This document shows, in pieces, positions 25,329-34,212 of a stretch of DNA of 64,000 nt. A model generated the notes under the pieces. It worked only from the letters and a program-made list of their open reading frames with translations. It had not been told where the DNA came from and did no database searches. Positions within the stretch are counted from its first letter, which is position 1; the number at the start of each line of letters is the position of its first letter. This DNA is from Lysinibacillus xylanilyticus (GTDB lineage: Bacteria > Bacillota > Bacilli > Bacillales_A > Planococcaceae): positions 1 through 64,000 of the forward strand of contig NZ_MDDN01000003.1 of NCBI RefSeq assembly GCF_001708185.1. Reading direction: 5' to 3'. The position numbers and the translations under genes were made by a program.

Positions 25329-25448
25329 AAAGGTAAAAATCTGCAGACTCCTGCGGGGAAAGCAAGAGCACGAGACCCAACAGGGAGCGTTAGCGACCGA
25401 TGTGGCTCGTAACTTGCCCCGCGGAAAGCGAAGCGGATTTTTACCTTT
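25329..25448. repeat. GC-rich repeat with 13-bp inverted ends
   Basis: AAAGGTAAAAATC (25329-25341) and GATTTTTACCTTT (25436-25448) are perfect inverted repeats enclosing a GC-rich core with CTGCGGGGAAAGC and CCCCGCGGAAAGCGAAGCGG. The core belongs to the dispersed family at 5501 and 16089. The whole can fold as one hairpin. No ORF. Confidence 0.8.
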
Positions 25449-25509
25449 TACAATTATGCTAGGATTCTCATGAAGGATTTTTTTATGATGAAATCGGGGA
25501 GGGAGTTAA

Positions 25510-26289
25510 CTGAAAAAATATGTACTATTGTCTTCAACTTTATGTATATATGTCCTCACCATGGTGTTTCATTTTTCCTTGAATTCCTTTGAAAATGGAA
25601 GAGCCTTTTTAGGATTTACAATGTTGATTCCACTCCTTACTGTTTTCCTCGTTCAAAAAATGGGGGGAAGGCTACCTATTCATACATTTTCTTTGACAAA
25701 GCCCTCGAGTAAATGGGTATTCCTAAGCATTATTGTTCCGATCGTAATGGGCATTGGGCTTCATACCTATTTTTATGTCACACATGGAGATTTTTTTCTC
25801 ATTACTAAACCTACGCAATTCATAGCCTTACTACTTATAGGACTTACGATTAGCGCGTTTTCTGCATTAGTGGAGGAAGTGGTATGGCGGGGGAATTATC
25901 ATTATTATTTGCGTCAACGTTTTAGTTTTTGGCCTACTGCTTTGTTCATAGGTGTGATGTGGTCATTATGGCATTTGCCCATCGCCTTATTATACAAATC
26001 TTATACAACCCCCGTTCTTTCAGTTCCTGTATATTTGTTCATACTTTTTGCCTTGTCACTAGTTCTTTCTATTATAAGAGAAGTTGCTCAATCTATTATT
26101 CCAGTCGCACTATTACATGGTATGATGAATGTTTTTTATTTAAGTGATGGCCAACAAATGTCTGTGACAACAGATTTTCAAGAATGGCTAAAATGTATCG
26201 GAATGGTATTACTGTGCATTGTTTGTATCCTCCTTTCGTGTCATAAAATTGTAACAATTCAAAAAATAAACGTGTTTAAAGGGAAATGA
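25510..26289 (+). CDS. CPBP family intramembrane metalloprotease
   Basis: A 259-residue membrane protein with about seven hydrophobic segments. The catalytic signature EEVVWRGNYHYYL (EExxxR) and the later HLPIALLY and LLHGMMNVFY histidine motifs define the CPBP (Abi/Rce1) family, which cleaves or processes membrane peptides and sometimes confers bacteriocin immunity. I place the start at CTG 25510: GGGGAGGGAG lies five bases upstream, TAA is the codon just before, and the resulting MKKYVLLSSTL is a proper membrane N-terminus. The next start codon in frame, TTG 25528, has no ribosome site. Confidence 0.8.
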   Translation: MKKYVLLSSTLCIYVLTMVFHFSLNSFENGRAFLGFTMLIPLLTVFLVQKMGGRLPIHTFSLTKPSSKWVFLSIIVPIVMGIGLHTYFYVTHGDFFLITKPTQFIALLLIGLTISAFSALVEEVVWRGNYHYYLRQRFSFWPTALFIGVMWSLWHLPIALLYKSYTTPVLSVPVYLFILFALSLVLSIIREVAQSIIPVALLHGMMNVFYLSDGQQMSVTTDFQEWLKCIGMVLLCIVCILLSCHKIVTIQKINVFKGK

Positions 26290-26371
26290 TGGCACTTTTT
26301 TTAATGAATGACGTTATTTTCATTGGGAGTAAATATCTAGTTTCCCAAATAATACATTGGAGGATTGTACA

Positions 26372-27541
26372 TTGAGTAAAGAAGAATTATTAAGCTTGAG
26401 TAGTAATTCATTGTTCGTGGCCTTTATTTTACTGCTAATCGCTATTATACCGATTGGACTTGCCGTGAAATCAAAAGGAAAAATGTTTGGTAAAGTAGGG
26501 CTTATACTTACTTATATTGCCTTTACTTTGCAACTAGTTTATTTTGTTCTAAGGTGGATTGCTGTTGACCACGCACCTGTTAGTAATATGTATGAGTTTA
26601 TGACGTTTTTTGGCATCATGCTTACGGGTAGTTATTTGATTATTCATTTTTTATATAAGCAAATCGTTGTTGGCTTGTTCACTATTCCAGTGTCATTAAT
26701 TATTCTCGGTTATGGAAGTGTTTTTACAAAAGAAGTTTCACCACTTGTTCCATCGCTGCAAAGTCACTGGTTAACGATTCACGTTATGACAGTTGCATTT
26801 TCAAGTGCTATACTATCGATTTCATTCGCAACAGGTATTATTTATTTATTAAGAACATTAGATGTTTCTAAATTTTCGATTCGTACATTTGCCTTGGAAT
26901 TTGTCATGTATTGTTTAGTTGTCGTGATTGGCTTTATCGGTGTGGGCACTTATTTTAACTTAGCAGCAGATAAACTCGAGGTTCATTTTGAAAATGTACA
27001 AGAAAAAGAAGAAACAGCCGTTTATACGATGAAGCCGCTCATTGTCACGAAAGATGCAGTAACATCTAGTGGGGAACAGGTTGGCGTTTTACAGATTACA
27101 AATAAGATAGACGCGAAGAAATTGAATTCGATCGTATGGGCATTTATAGTTGGAACAATTTTATATGCTGTCATTTTACTCATTGCGAGAAGACCGTTAA
27201 TTGTTTTATTAAAGCCCTTAACAAACCGTGTACAACCAGCATTAATAGATGAGATTACATATCGAGCCGTTGTTATAGGTTTCCCGTTATTTGCTTTAGG
27301 AGGACTTTTGTTTGCCATGATTTGGGCACAGATTGCCTGGAGTAGGTATTGGGGCTGGGACCCTAAGGAAGTATGGGCTCTAATTACGTTTTTATTTTAT
27401 GCTGCTTTCCTTCATTTACGACTTTCTAAAGGCTGGGAAGGAGAGAGGACAGCTTGGTTAGCGATTGTTGGTTTTGGCATTATCGTGTTTAATCAGGTAT
27501 TTGTGAATTTAGTCATTGCAGGTTTACATTCTTATGCATAA
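26372..27541 (+). CDS. ccsB: c-type cytochrome biogenesis protein CcsB (ResC-like)
   Basis: A 389-residue haem-handling membrane protein. The tryptophan-rich WWD motif (WSRYWGWDPKEVWALITFLF) near residue 330 binds haem, and conserved histidines in VDHAPVSNMYEF and SHWLTIHVMT flank it. It works with a ResB-type partner to attach haem to cytochrome c outside the membrane. Start TTG 26372 follows TGGAGG by eight bases; the TTG 15 bases earlier overlaps that site. No resA or resB gene is adjacent, unlike the usual resABC operon. Confidence 0.88.
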   Translation: MSKEELLSLSSNSLFVAFILLLIAIIPIGLAVKSKGKMFGKVGLILTYIAFTLQLVYFVLRWIAVDHAPVSNMYEFMTFFGIMLTGSYLIIHFLYKQIVVGLFTIPVSLIILGYGSVFTKEVSPLVPSLQSHWLTIHVMTVAFSSAILSISFATGIIYLLRTLDVSKFSIRTFALEFVMYCLVVVIGFIGVGTYFNLAADKLEVHFENVQEKEETAVYTMKPLIVTKDAVTSSGEQVGVLQITNKIDAKKLNSIVWAFIVGTILYAVILLIARRPLIVLLKPLTNRVQPALIDEITYRAVVIGFPLFALGGLLFAMIWAQIAWSRYWGWDPKEVWALITFLFYAAFLHLRLSKGWEGERTAWLAIVGFGIIVFNQVFVNLVIAGLHSYA

Positions 27542-27573
27542 GAGGCTACATTAATTTATATTAGAACCTAAAA

Positions 27574-27604
27574 AGAGACATCCGCAATTGGGATGTCTCT
27601 TGAA
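27574..27604. terminator. terminator between ccsB and the cold-shock gene
   Basis: AGAGACATCC and GGATGTCTCT form a 10-bp stem with a 7-base loop. It lies between convergent genes; an A-run precedes it, favouring use on both strands. Confidence 0.8.
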
Positions 27605-27631
27605 TTTGCACAGTTTATTCTAATGCTGAAA

Positions 27632-27832
27632 TTATAGCTTTACAACATTCGTTGCTTGTGGTCCGCGGTTACCTTCTTCTACACCGAATTCCACTTTTTG
27701 GCCTTCTTCTAAAGTTTTAAAGCCATCAGATTGAATAGCAGAGAAATGTACGAATACATCATTTCCACCTTCTACCTCGATAAAACCAAAACCTTTTTCT
27801 GCGTTAAACCATTTTACTGTACCTTGTGTCAT
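27632..27832 (-). CDS. cold-shock protein (CspA family)
   Basis: A 66-residue single-stranded nucleic-acid chaperone with the two RNA-binding motifs KGFGFIEV (RNP1) and VFVHFSAI (RNP2). Length and sequence are typical of Bacillus CspB/C/D. I start at ATG 27832, seven bases after GGGAGG; the longer frame begins ahead of this site. The long AT-rich leader upstream (27833-28000) is usual for cold-shock genes and may hold regulatory RNA structure. Confidence 0.95.
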   Translation of the reverse strand: MTQGTVKWFNAEKGFGFIEVEGGNDVFVHFSAIQSDGFKTLEEGQKVEFGVEEGNRGPQATNVVKL

Positions 27833-28049
27833 GTGAACAACCTCCCAAAAAAATTCAACAATCAAATTCCTTCAAACATTCGCAAAAAATCACGAACTCA
27901 AAAGCTCGTATTACTTTTGAATACGTTTTTTTAATGATTAAGATGAAGTAATGTAATTATTATTTTTATTATATAACAACTTTGTATATTTATCCAGTAT
28001 ATTCCGAATTTAGAAAGAAAAATTTACATTGCATCGTTTTTCTGTATTA

Positions 28050-28676
28050 TTAATTGATCCATGCTTTCTCTTTAGCGACGATTACTGCCTCTGCCCGAGA
28101 TTCTACATTTAGTTTGACAAAAAGTTTGGATAAATAGTTTTCAACGGTGCGTTGAGTAACCCCAATGGCTGAAGCGATTGCTTTATTCGTACAGCCTTGT
28201 GCGACAAGCTGTAAAATTTCTTGCTCCTTGTCGCTTAGTAAAACGTCTTGCTGAACATTTGATCGATTGGTGCGCTGATGTACAAAATCTAAAAAATCTG
28301 CTGCTAATAAGATTTCACCTCTTAGTGCGGCTTGAATCGTTTGAATCACTTGCTCTTTCGTGGCAAGCTTTGATAATAGTCCATCGACTTTTTTCTCAAT
28401 AAGTAGTTCGTAATAGTCGGAAAGTTCGTATCCAGTATAGAGTAAAATAAGTGCTTCTGGTTGCTTTTTCTTAATCATTTCTGAAAGCTGGATGCCGTTG
28501 AGTGGTTTCATATTAATATCAATCAAAAATAATTGGAAATCTTGAGCATCCATTCTCGACAGTACAGAAGCACTATCCTGCTCAGTGTCTATACGAACAT
28601 TTGTTAAATCCTGTAATAATGTTTTTGTACCATCTAAAACGACAGGATGGTCATCGACAATTAGAATATCAATCAT
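28050..28676 (-). CDS. NarL/ComA-type response regulator
   Basis: A 208-residue two-domain regulator. The receiver domain (1-115) has the acidic pair DD at 8-9, the phosphorylation site D53 (FLIDINMKP) and the conserved Lys near 103. The C-terminal LuxR-type helix-turn-helix (about 143-205, LSDKEQEILQLVAQGCTNKA) binds DNA. The gene overlaps the kinase gene by eight bases, so the pair is one operon. Likely binding sites are the TTTCGG repeats at 30938-31020. Confidence 0.92.
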   Translation of the reverse strand: MIDILIVDDHPVVLDGTKTLLQDLTNVRIDTEQDSASVLSRMDAQDFQLFLIDINMKPLNGIQLSEMIKKKQPEALILLYTGYELSDYYELLIEKKVDGLLSKLATKEQVIQTIQAALRGEILLAADFLDFVHQRTNRSNVQQDVLLSDKEQEILQLVAQGCTNKAIASAIGVTQRTVENYLSKLFVKLNVESRAEAVIVAKEKAWIN

Positions 28677-30879
28677 TTGATTTCACGTCCTCTTGTATTT
28701 GAATAAATATATGCATTCCTTCATTTTGACTAGAAGTTATGGCGATATTTCCATTAAAAGCACGGACACGTTCTCGAATACCGTTAATGCCCATAGATGT
28801 TGAAGATTGCAGTAAATCTTCAATATCACAGCCAATGCCATTATCGTCGTATTGGAGGACAAAGCCACGATGGGTCGCTTGTAGTTTTAGTGATACCTCG
28901 GTAGCCTCAGCATGCTTGATTGCATTATTTAAAAGTTCTTGCACTAGGCGATAAACGACTAAATGTAAGGTTGCATCATGAAATTGAACCCGTTCTATTT
29001 CCGTGGCTAATATAAAGTCGGCACGTATTTTCACTTTTTGTATCAGTTTTTTCAATGCCATTTGTAACCCAAATGTGTCGAGCAAAGGAGGGCTTAGATT
29101 CTCGCAATATTCACGTAAATCTTTCGTTGCATTTAGTAATTGCTCCCGAATATTTAAGACTTTTTCCTTTTTTATCATCGATGAGCCAGCTAACACATCT
29201 AATTCTCTCGCTATATGAAGCTGCTCCTGCAAAATAGTGTCATGTAATTCTTGTGCTAAAATACTCTTTTCTTTTTCAGTGATCGTCCATAACAATTTAT
29301 CGAGCCAAGGAAGCTGTGTATCATGGTTATCCTTCATATCCTGTATTTCACACACTAAATCTTCAATGAGCTTTAAATTATCTATAAACATGGAAACATA
29401 GAGTGCAAGTAACTCCAACCAAAGACGTTCTTCTTTGTGTAGGGCATGGCTAATTTTTAAAATAATCTTTTCTTCACCCGTATCATGTAATAACAGATAA
29501 GTCATGTCAGCCTCTGCGCTAACCTCACCAGGGCTAATTGGCACATCTTCCGTTATTGTTGTAATGGTAAAGGATGCAGTACCAAGCTTTTCTATTATTT
29601 CATATTTAAACAGATTAAGTAATTCTTGCTGATTTTTTGCTTTACCCATACGGTTAACGGCACCATATAAATTATGTACATAATTGCCAGTAGAAGAAAA
29701 GATAACTTTTCGATACTTATAATCAAGCTGCTCCTTAATATAGAAACAAGCAACGAAAATAAGGAAAGCAATGATAAAGACACTCGTAATTTTAACAATC
29801 GACAATTGGTCTAAAAACACGATCATCATGCTCGAAGTCAATAATAATGTACTAAAAAAGGCTAATGTTGAATAATATCGTAAACGAGATAATTGATATT
29901 CAATATCGAATAATCGTTCGTTCACTTGAATGAAGATAAAAGAAAAAGGAATAAACAATAAAAATAATGCAGCTACGTCAGATTTTAAAATAGGTTGATG
30001 CCCTAATATTTCAGGTATGACGAAAAACAGTAAAAAGGGCAGAAATGGAGTTATAAATGCAATAGCGATAAGACGGATCTTGGCCAATTTCGTTCGTAAA
30101 TAACTTGTTAGTAAAATATAGATGGCATAAAGTACAAGAACAGCAAACATAGCAAGGTTTACGATACCCGCTATATTAAATTTGGAATTAAATACTTCAA
30201 TGAGAATAAAGCAAGGTATAAGTAGCGGTATTCCATATAGCCATTTGGTATTGATATAGGGCCATTTTATATGAAGATAGCGGAAATAGTATTGTAAAAA
30301 GTGAATAAATATCACAAGACATAAATCAATACAAATACCTATGATTAACCTTCCGATTACATCTCCTCTAGCTGAGGCTCCTGTACTTATATAGGCTAGT
30401 GAACATGTCAATAAAAATAATATTAGTAAATTTGTTAGTTGATGATCTTTCTTACTTTGCCATAAGTAGATGGCAACGACAAAAGATAAGATGAAATAAA
30501 ATAGTGGAAATATAACTTGTAAATATAATTCTTCGGGAATATCTTTATGCTGAACTAAAATATTGTGAATTTCACCATTTGGTTTGGAAATTGTTAGCTC
30601 ATTTGCACTTCTAGCGAGAGAATAGCGTTGAATTGAGCTAAAATCTTGTGCTGGCTTGCCATCGATTGTTAGTAAAATATCACCTTTTTCAATGTTTTGT
30701 TGCTGTGCCCAGTCAGGATAATAGAAATCAACAATAACTGGTTGCCCGCTAGTTGTGTCTACGGAAATACTAATAAAAGGTACTCGTATTGCTACTACGA
30801 GCACATAAATACCGAGAAGTAGGTATGTTATAAAAATACTATAAGTCCATTTGCTTATCATTCTCTTGTCTATTTGCAT
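28669..30879 (-). CDS. ComP-like sensor histidine kinase
   Basis: A 736-residue kinase. After a first membrane helix comes an extracytoplasmic PDZ-like stretch (about residues 50-105, NIEKGDILLTIDGKPAQDFS), then about seven more helices to residue 390, as in ComP. The kinase core has the HisKA_3 motif AQELHDTILQEQ with the phospho-accepting His546, and an ATPase domain with NNAIKHA (about 650), DNGIG (about 679) and GINGIRERV. No comQ or comX gene is adjacent, so the signal is unknown. The divergent gene at 31065 is a probable target. Confidence 0.88.
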   Translation of the reverse strand: MQIDKRMISKWTYSIFITYLLLGIYVLVVAIRVPFISISVDTTSGQPVIVDFYYPDWAQQQNIEKGDILLTIDGKPAQDFSSIQRYSLARSANELTISKPNGEIHNILVQHKDIPEELYLQVIFPLFYFILSFVVAIYLWQSKKDHQLTNLLILFLLTCSLAYISTGASARGDVIGRLIIGICIDLCLVIFIHFLQYYFRYLHIKWPYINTKWLYGIPLLIPCFILIEVFNSKFNIAGIVNLAMFAVLVLYAIYILLTSYLRTKLAKIRLIAIAFITPFLPFLLFFVIPEILGHQPILKSDVAALFLLFIPFSFIFIQVNERLFDIEYQLSRLRYYSTLAFFSTLLLTSSMMIVFLDQLSIVKITSVFIIAFLIFVACFYIKEQLDYKYRKVIFSSTGNYVHNLYGAVNRMGKAKNQQELLNLFKYEIIEKLGTASFTITTITEDVPISPGEVSAEADMTYLLLHDTGEEKIILKISHALHKEERLWLELLALYVSMFIDNLKLIEDLVCEIQDMKDNHDTQLPWLDKLLWTITEKEKSILAQELHDTILQEQLHIARELDVLAGSSMIKKEKVLNIREQLLNATKDLREYCENLSPPLLDTFGLQMALKKLIQKVKIRADFILATEIERVQFHDATLHLVVYRLVQELLNNAIKHAEATEVSLKLQATHRGFVLQYDDNGIGCDIEDLLQSSTSMGINGIRERVRAFNGNIAITSSQNEGMHIFIQIQEDVKSND

Positions 30880-30937
30880 GATCGAAATGCCCCGTTCTTC
30901 ATTATGTATGCTATATATTATCCATAATTTTTGGTAA

Positions 30938-31020
30938 TTTTGGAATACCGAAATATGGGGTTTCGGAAAACCACTATTACTTTTTCGGAATAACGAAATA
31001 GTCTTTTCGGAGAAGGATAT
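30938..31020. promoter_or_regulatory. four phased TTTCGG sites, probable response-regulator operators
   Basis: TTTTGG-AATA-CCGAAA (30938-30953) is a palindrome with the 6-4-6 layout of the ComA box (TTGCGG-N4-CCGCAA). TTTCGG recurs at 30961, 30983 (with AATA-ACGAAA) and 31005, at steps of 23, 22 and 22 bp, two helical turns apart. The region lies between the kinase gene and the divergent gene at 31065. Confidence 0.65.
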
Positions 31021-31064
31021 GATAGTGTAAACCTAGCATATGTGACGAAAAGGGGGAGCGTTGC

Positions 31065-31985
31065 ATGAAAAAGAGTGGATTGTCACTGATCCTTTTTTTT
31101 CTAGTCGTCATAATGTCGTACCCAATGACAACGATCGCTAAGAACTTTGAATATGATGTGGTGAAAGTAGATATTTGCATTATCGGGGGTGACAATCATT
31201 TTGTTTATAAGATTCCAAAACATTTACATAATAATACGCCGTATTATGAAATGAAGAATAACATTGAATCTTCATTAGAGAGGCATTGGAAGGTCGGGGA
31301 TGCCCATTATGAAGCCAAACAGTCGGAAGTTACGTATACTTTTTTTATTAATGATTTAATTCATGAACAACAAGATGGGCAGATGAAGGTAGCGATACCT
31401 TATAATATTTTACTAGGAATGTTTGGTGAAAATGATGCCATTCAATTACGTATTTTGGCGAGCAAACTAACTAACTGGAAAGTAAACGCAACGGATTGGA
31501 CAACTCTCGGATTTGTGGAACCGCTCAGTTATTTTAGTGATCAGGAATATGTATTTGAGGGAGCGATTAACGAGCTATTACAACAGCGAGTAGGACATTT
31601 TAATGGAACAGTTATAAAAGGTCAAATGATGCTACAATGTATCATTTATTTTAATTTTATGATTGCACAGCTTATTGCCTGTATACTTTTATCAAGGCGT
31701 TTTAAAAAGAGAATTATTGAAGATCCAGAAACGATGCATCAGTTCCGAAAGCTCAAATATATGTATCAAATCGTTCCGTTAATAATTATTGTTGTGCAAA
31801 TGGTTTTTCTAGTCATGTCAGGGTTAGTGACTGCGTTTGGTCTTTATTTCAAGCCAGGCATTGATCTATTATTTATTATTGGCCCTATTGTATTTAATAT
31901 TATGTTGTTGCCAATGTTTTTCTTTACGACTGCAAGCGAAATTTCAAAGGAGCTAGAATACAATTCCTTTGGCTCAGGCTTGTAA
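31065..31985 (+). CDS. exported membrane protein, possible target of the kinase pair
   Basis: A 306-residue protein with a signal sequence (residues 5-25), a soluble extracytoplasmic region of about 170 residues and three membrane helices at about 202-222, 236-258 and 270-292. AAGGGGGAG precedes the ATG. No family recognised. The divergent position next to a ComP-like kinase, with TTTCGG sites in between, suggests regulation by or input to that system. Confidence 0.7.
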   Translation: MKKSGLSLILFFLVVIMSYPMTTIAKNFEYDVVKVDICIIGGDNHFVYKIPKHLHNNTPYYEMKNNIESSLERHWKVGDAHYEAKQSEVTYTFFINDLIHEQQDGQMKVAIPYNILLGMFGENDAIQLRILASKLTNWKVNATDWTTLGFVEPLSYFSDQEYVFEGAINELLQQRVGHFNGTVIKGQMMLQCIIYFNFMIAQLIACILLSRRFKKRIIEDPETMHQFRKLKYMYQIVPLIIIVVQMVFLVMSGLVTAFGLYFKPGIDLLFIIGPIVFNIMLLPMFFFTTASEISKELEYNSFGSGL

Positions 31986-32076
31986 ACATGGAATGATTGT
32001 TTTTATTTTTGGTCGACCAAATGTAGTTATTAGATTATAATGGTCAACAGCATACTTGAAGGAGCTGTTGATTGAC

Positions 32077-33054
32077 ATGACGCACCCAGAAATCGCGTAC
32101 TTAAATTTACTACAACATATATTAGATAATGGAGTTAAAAGAGAAGATCGTACAGGAACAGGTACTTATAGTGTATTTGGCTATCAAATGCGATTTGATT
32201 TAAGTAAAGGTTTTCCTCTTTTAACGACTAAACGTGTACCTTTTAAGCTTGTAGCAAGCGAGCTACTTTGGTTTATTAAAGGGGATACAAATATTCGTTA
32301 TCTACTGCAAAACAACAATCATATTTGGGATGAATGGGCTTTTAAAAAATGGGTTGAGTCTGATGAATATTCAGGTCCTGATATGACAGATTTTGGACGT
32401 CGTTGCTTAGTGGACGAGTCTTTTAATGCTGTTTATCAACAAGAGTTAGCATCGTTTTGTGAGCGAATTTTATCAGACGATGAATTTGCACGTCAATACG
32501 GAGAGCTTGGGAATGTTTACGGTAAGCAGTGGCGTAATTGGACAACATCAACAGGAGAAAGTATTGACCAATTACAAGATGTGATCAACCAAATTAAGCA
32601 CAATCCAGATTCACGACGCATTATTGTCAATGCATGGAATCCTGAGGATGTGATCAATGCTGGAGCGAAAGGCAGTAAAGCCGCATTACCTCCGTGTCAT
32701 GTAATGTTTCAATTTTATGTGGCGAATGGAAAGTTAAGCTGTCAGCTAATGCAAAGAAGTCTTGATACATTGTTGGGCTGTCCATTTAATATTGCGTCCT
32801 ATGCATTACTAACACATTTAATTGCCCATGAATGTGGCTTAGAAGTTGGCGAATTTATTCATAGCATTGGGGATGCTCATATATATTTAAATCACGTGGA
32901 GCAAGTGAACGAACAGCTATCACGCGAGCCTAGGGAACTACCAACCTTAAAAATCAATCCGGATAAAACGTCAATTTTTGATATAGAACTCGAAGATCTT
33001 TCTATTGAGGGCTATGATCCACATCCTGCAATTAAAGCACCAATTGCCGTATAA
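32077..33054 (+). CDS. thyA: thymidylate synthase
   Basis: A 325-residue enzyme that methylates dUMP to dTMP using methylene-tetrahydrofolate. The catalytic Cys is in [10 protein letters not shown], the phosphate-binding arginines in [10 protein letters not shown] and the dUMP site in [13 protein letters not shown] long insert (about 85-140) places it with the larger ThyA type of staphylococci and lactic bacteria. AAGGAG lies 15 bases before ATG 32077; the frame is open a little further up. A strong terminator follows. dfrA is 20 kb away. Confidence 0.97.
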   Translation: MTHPEIAYLNLLQHILDNGVKREDRTGTGTYSVFGYQMRFDLSKGFPLLTTKRVPFKLVASELLWFIKGDTNIRYLLQNNNHIWDEWAFKKWVESDEYSGPDMTDFGRRCLVDESFNAVYQQELASFCERILSDDEFARQYGELGNVYGKQWRNWTTSTGESIDQLQDVINQIKHNPDSRRIIVNAWNPEDVINAGAKGSKAALPPCHVMFQFYVANGKLSCQLMQRSLDTLLGCPFNIASYALLTHLIAHECGLEVGEFIHSIGDAHIYLNHVEQVNEQLSREPRELPTLKINPDKTSIFDIELEDLSIEGYDPHPAIKAPIAV

Positions 33055-33061
33055 CCTAAAG

Positions 33062-33090
33062 CAGCAACCGATTTTGGTTGCTGTTTTTTT
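33062..33090 (+). terminator. thyA terminator
   Basis: CAGCAACC (33062-33069) pairs with GGTTGCTG (33076-33083), then seven T residues. Confidence 0.9.
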
Positions 33091-33103
33091 ATGAAGATTG
33101 AAG

Positions 33104-33482
33104 CGATGGATAGAAAAGCCAGAGCGATGGATTGAAGAGGTAAAAAGACAGACAGAACCTGCAAAGTGATGGATAAAATCAGAGCGACTGAATGATGAGG
33201 TGGGGCGATGGATAGAAAGGCCAGAGCGCGGAAAGAAAGGTCAGAGCGATGGAAAGAACAGACCAAACGACGGATAGAAGAGCCAAAATCGTGGATAGAA
33301 GAGCAAAAGTCGTGGATAGAACCCTTAAAGTCGCGGATAAAAAGGCCAAAGTGACGGAAAGAAATGAGAGCGACGGAAAGAAAGGCCAGAGCGACGGAAA
33401 GAACAGGTCAAACGACGGAAAGAACAGGTCAAACGACGGAAAGAACCCTCAGAGCGACGGAAAGAACACGCCAAACGACGGA
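33104..33482. repeat. 21-bp phased array of CGAYGGA (about 19 units)
   Basis: Cores of the form CGATGGA, CGTGGA, CGCGGA or CGACGGA occur at 33104, 33125, 33167, 33206, 33227, 33247, 33268, 33290, 33311, 33332, 33352, 33371, 33392, 33413, 33434, 33455 and 33476, mostly 21 bp apart. Units on the left are degenerate, those on the right nearly perfect (CGACGGAAAGAA). Open frames across it in both strands are by-products. It begins just after the thyA terminator. Confidence 0.93.
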
Positions 33483-33635
33483 AAGAACCCTCAAAGCACA
33501 AGATAAAATGCCAAAAGAATAAGCCAAATACCAAATTCTCTAGCACTTTATAAGACGGATGTTTTAATTTATGAAATTTTTTCCGATATAAGTTTTAAAC
33601 TGGAAATGGTTTATAAAAATGGAGAGGTGAGTGGT

Positions 33636-33848
33636 GTGGGGATGTCAATGGTGTTTCAAATAGATGAAGGAGAAAATGAACAACATTTAAGGAGACAATT
33701 ACTTTTGAGGACTTTTCAACAGGAACAGGAATTTACTCAACGACATGAGCTAGCACACACCTCTGCAACATTAACACAGGAGCAAATATTTAAAATGATG
33801 CAGGTCATTGAGGAGATCCGCCTAAAACGTTATGAAGAAACACTATAA
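33636..33848 (+). CDS. small helical hypothetical protein
   Basis: About 70 residues, charged and predicted helical (NEQHLRRQLLLRTFQQEQEF, then IFKMMQVIEEIRLKRYEETL). GGAGAGG ends eight bases before GTG 33636; ATG 33642 is an alternative. No known domain. It is followed 42 bases later by another small gene. Confidence 0.55.
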   Translation: MGMSMVFQIDEGENEQHLRRQLLLRTFQQEQEFTQRHELAHTSATLTQEQIFKMMQVIEEIRLKRYEETL

Positions 33849-33890
33849 ATGTAAGCGCCTTCTAAGCTATAATAGCTGAGGAGGTGTTTA

Positions 33891-34100
33891 ATGATGAACG
33901 TGATCTTTATAGAAGCGGTTTCAGGTACAGAACTTTTACAAATGGTGTCACATGATGTGGCCGGCATATTAGCAGCGGCACAGGGCGAAAGTGTGACGTT
34001 CCCAGTTGGGCATTTTAAGTATGAATTTCATAATTTAGATTTTTATGAAGAAGATGGAGAAATACGACAAGAATTAGTCATTTACTTAAATAAAATATAA
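33891..34100 (+). CDS. small hypothetical protein
   Basis: A 69-residue acidic protein (FIEAVSGTELLQMVSHDVAG, then KYEFHNLDFYEEDGEIRQEL) with a very good ribosome site, GAGGAGGTG. No membrane segment. The family is not recognised. It is probably co-transcribed with the gene at 33636. Confidence 0.65.
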   Translation: MMNVIFIEAVSGTELLQMVSHDVAGILAAAQGESVTFPVGHFKYEFHNLDFYEEDGEIRQELVIYLNKI

Positions 34101-34160
34101 TCATCGAATAGTACTTCTCAAAACGAAGAAATAAATACAGGTGCAAATAGAACAATTCAT

Positions 34161-34196
34161 TTGCTTTTATTCAAACCTGTAACTATAATGGTTACA
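34161..34196 (+). promoter_or_regulatory. promoter with Rrf2-type operator 1
   Basis: TTGCTT (34161) and TATAAT (34184) are 17 bp apart. The palindrome TGTAAC-N7-GTTACA at 34178-34196 covers the -10 box, so a bound repressor would block RNA polymerase. The same operator appears before the next gene. Confidence 0.75.
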
Positions 34197-34212
34197 ACGG
34201 GTGGTGATACAT

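Noticed and set aside
33249-33546. 85- and 73-codon ORFs with repeated SDGKN and SFRR motifs
   Set aside because: Same cause as above within the 33-kb phased array.
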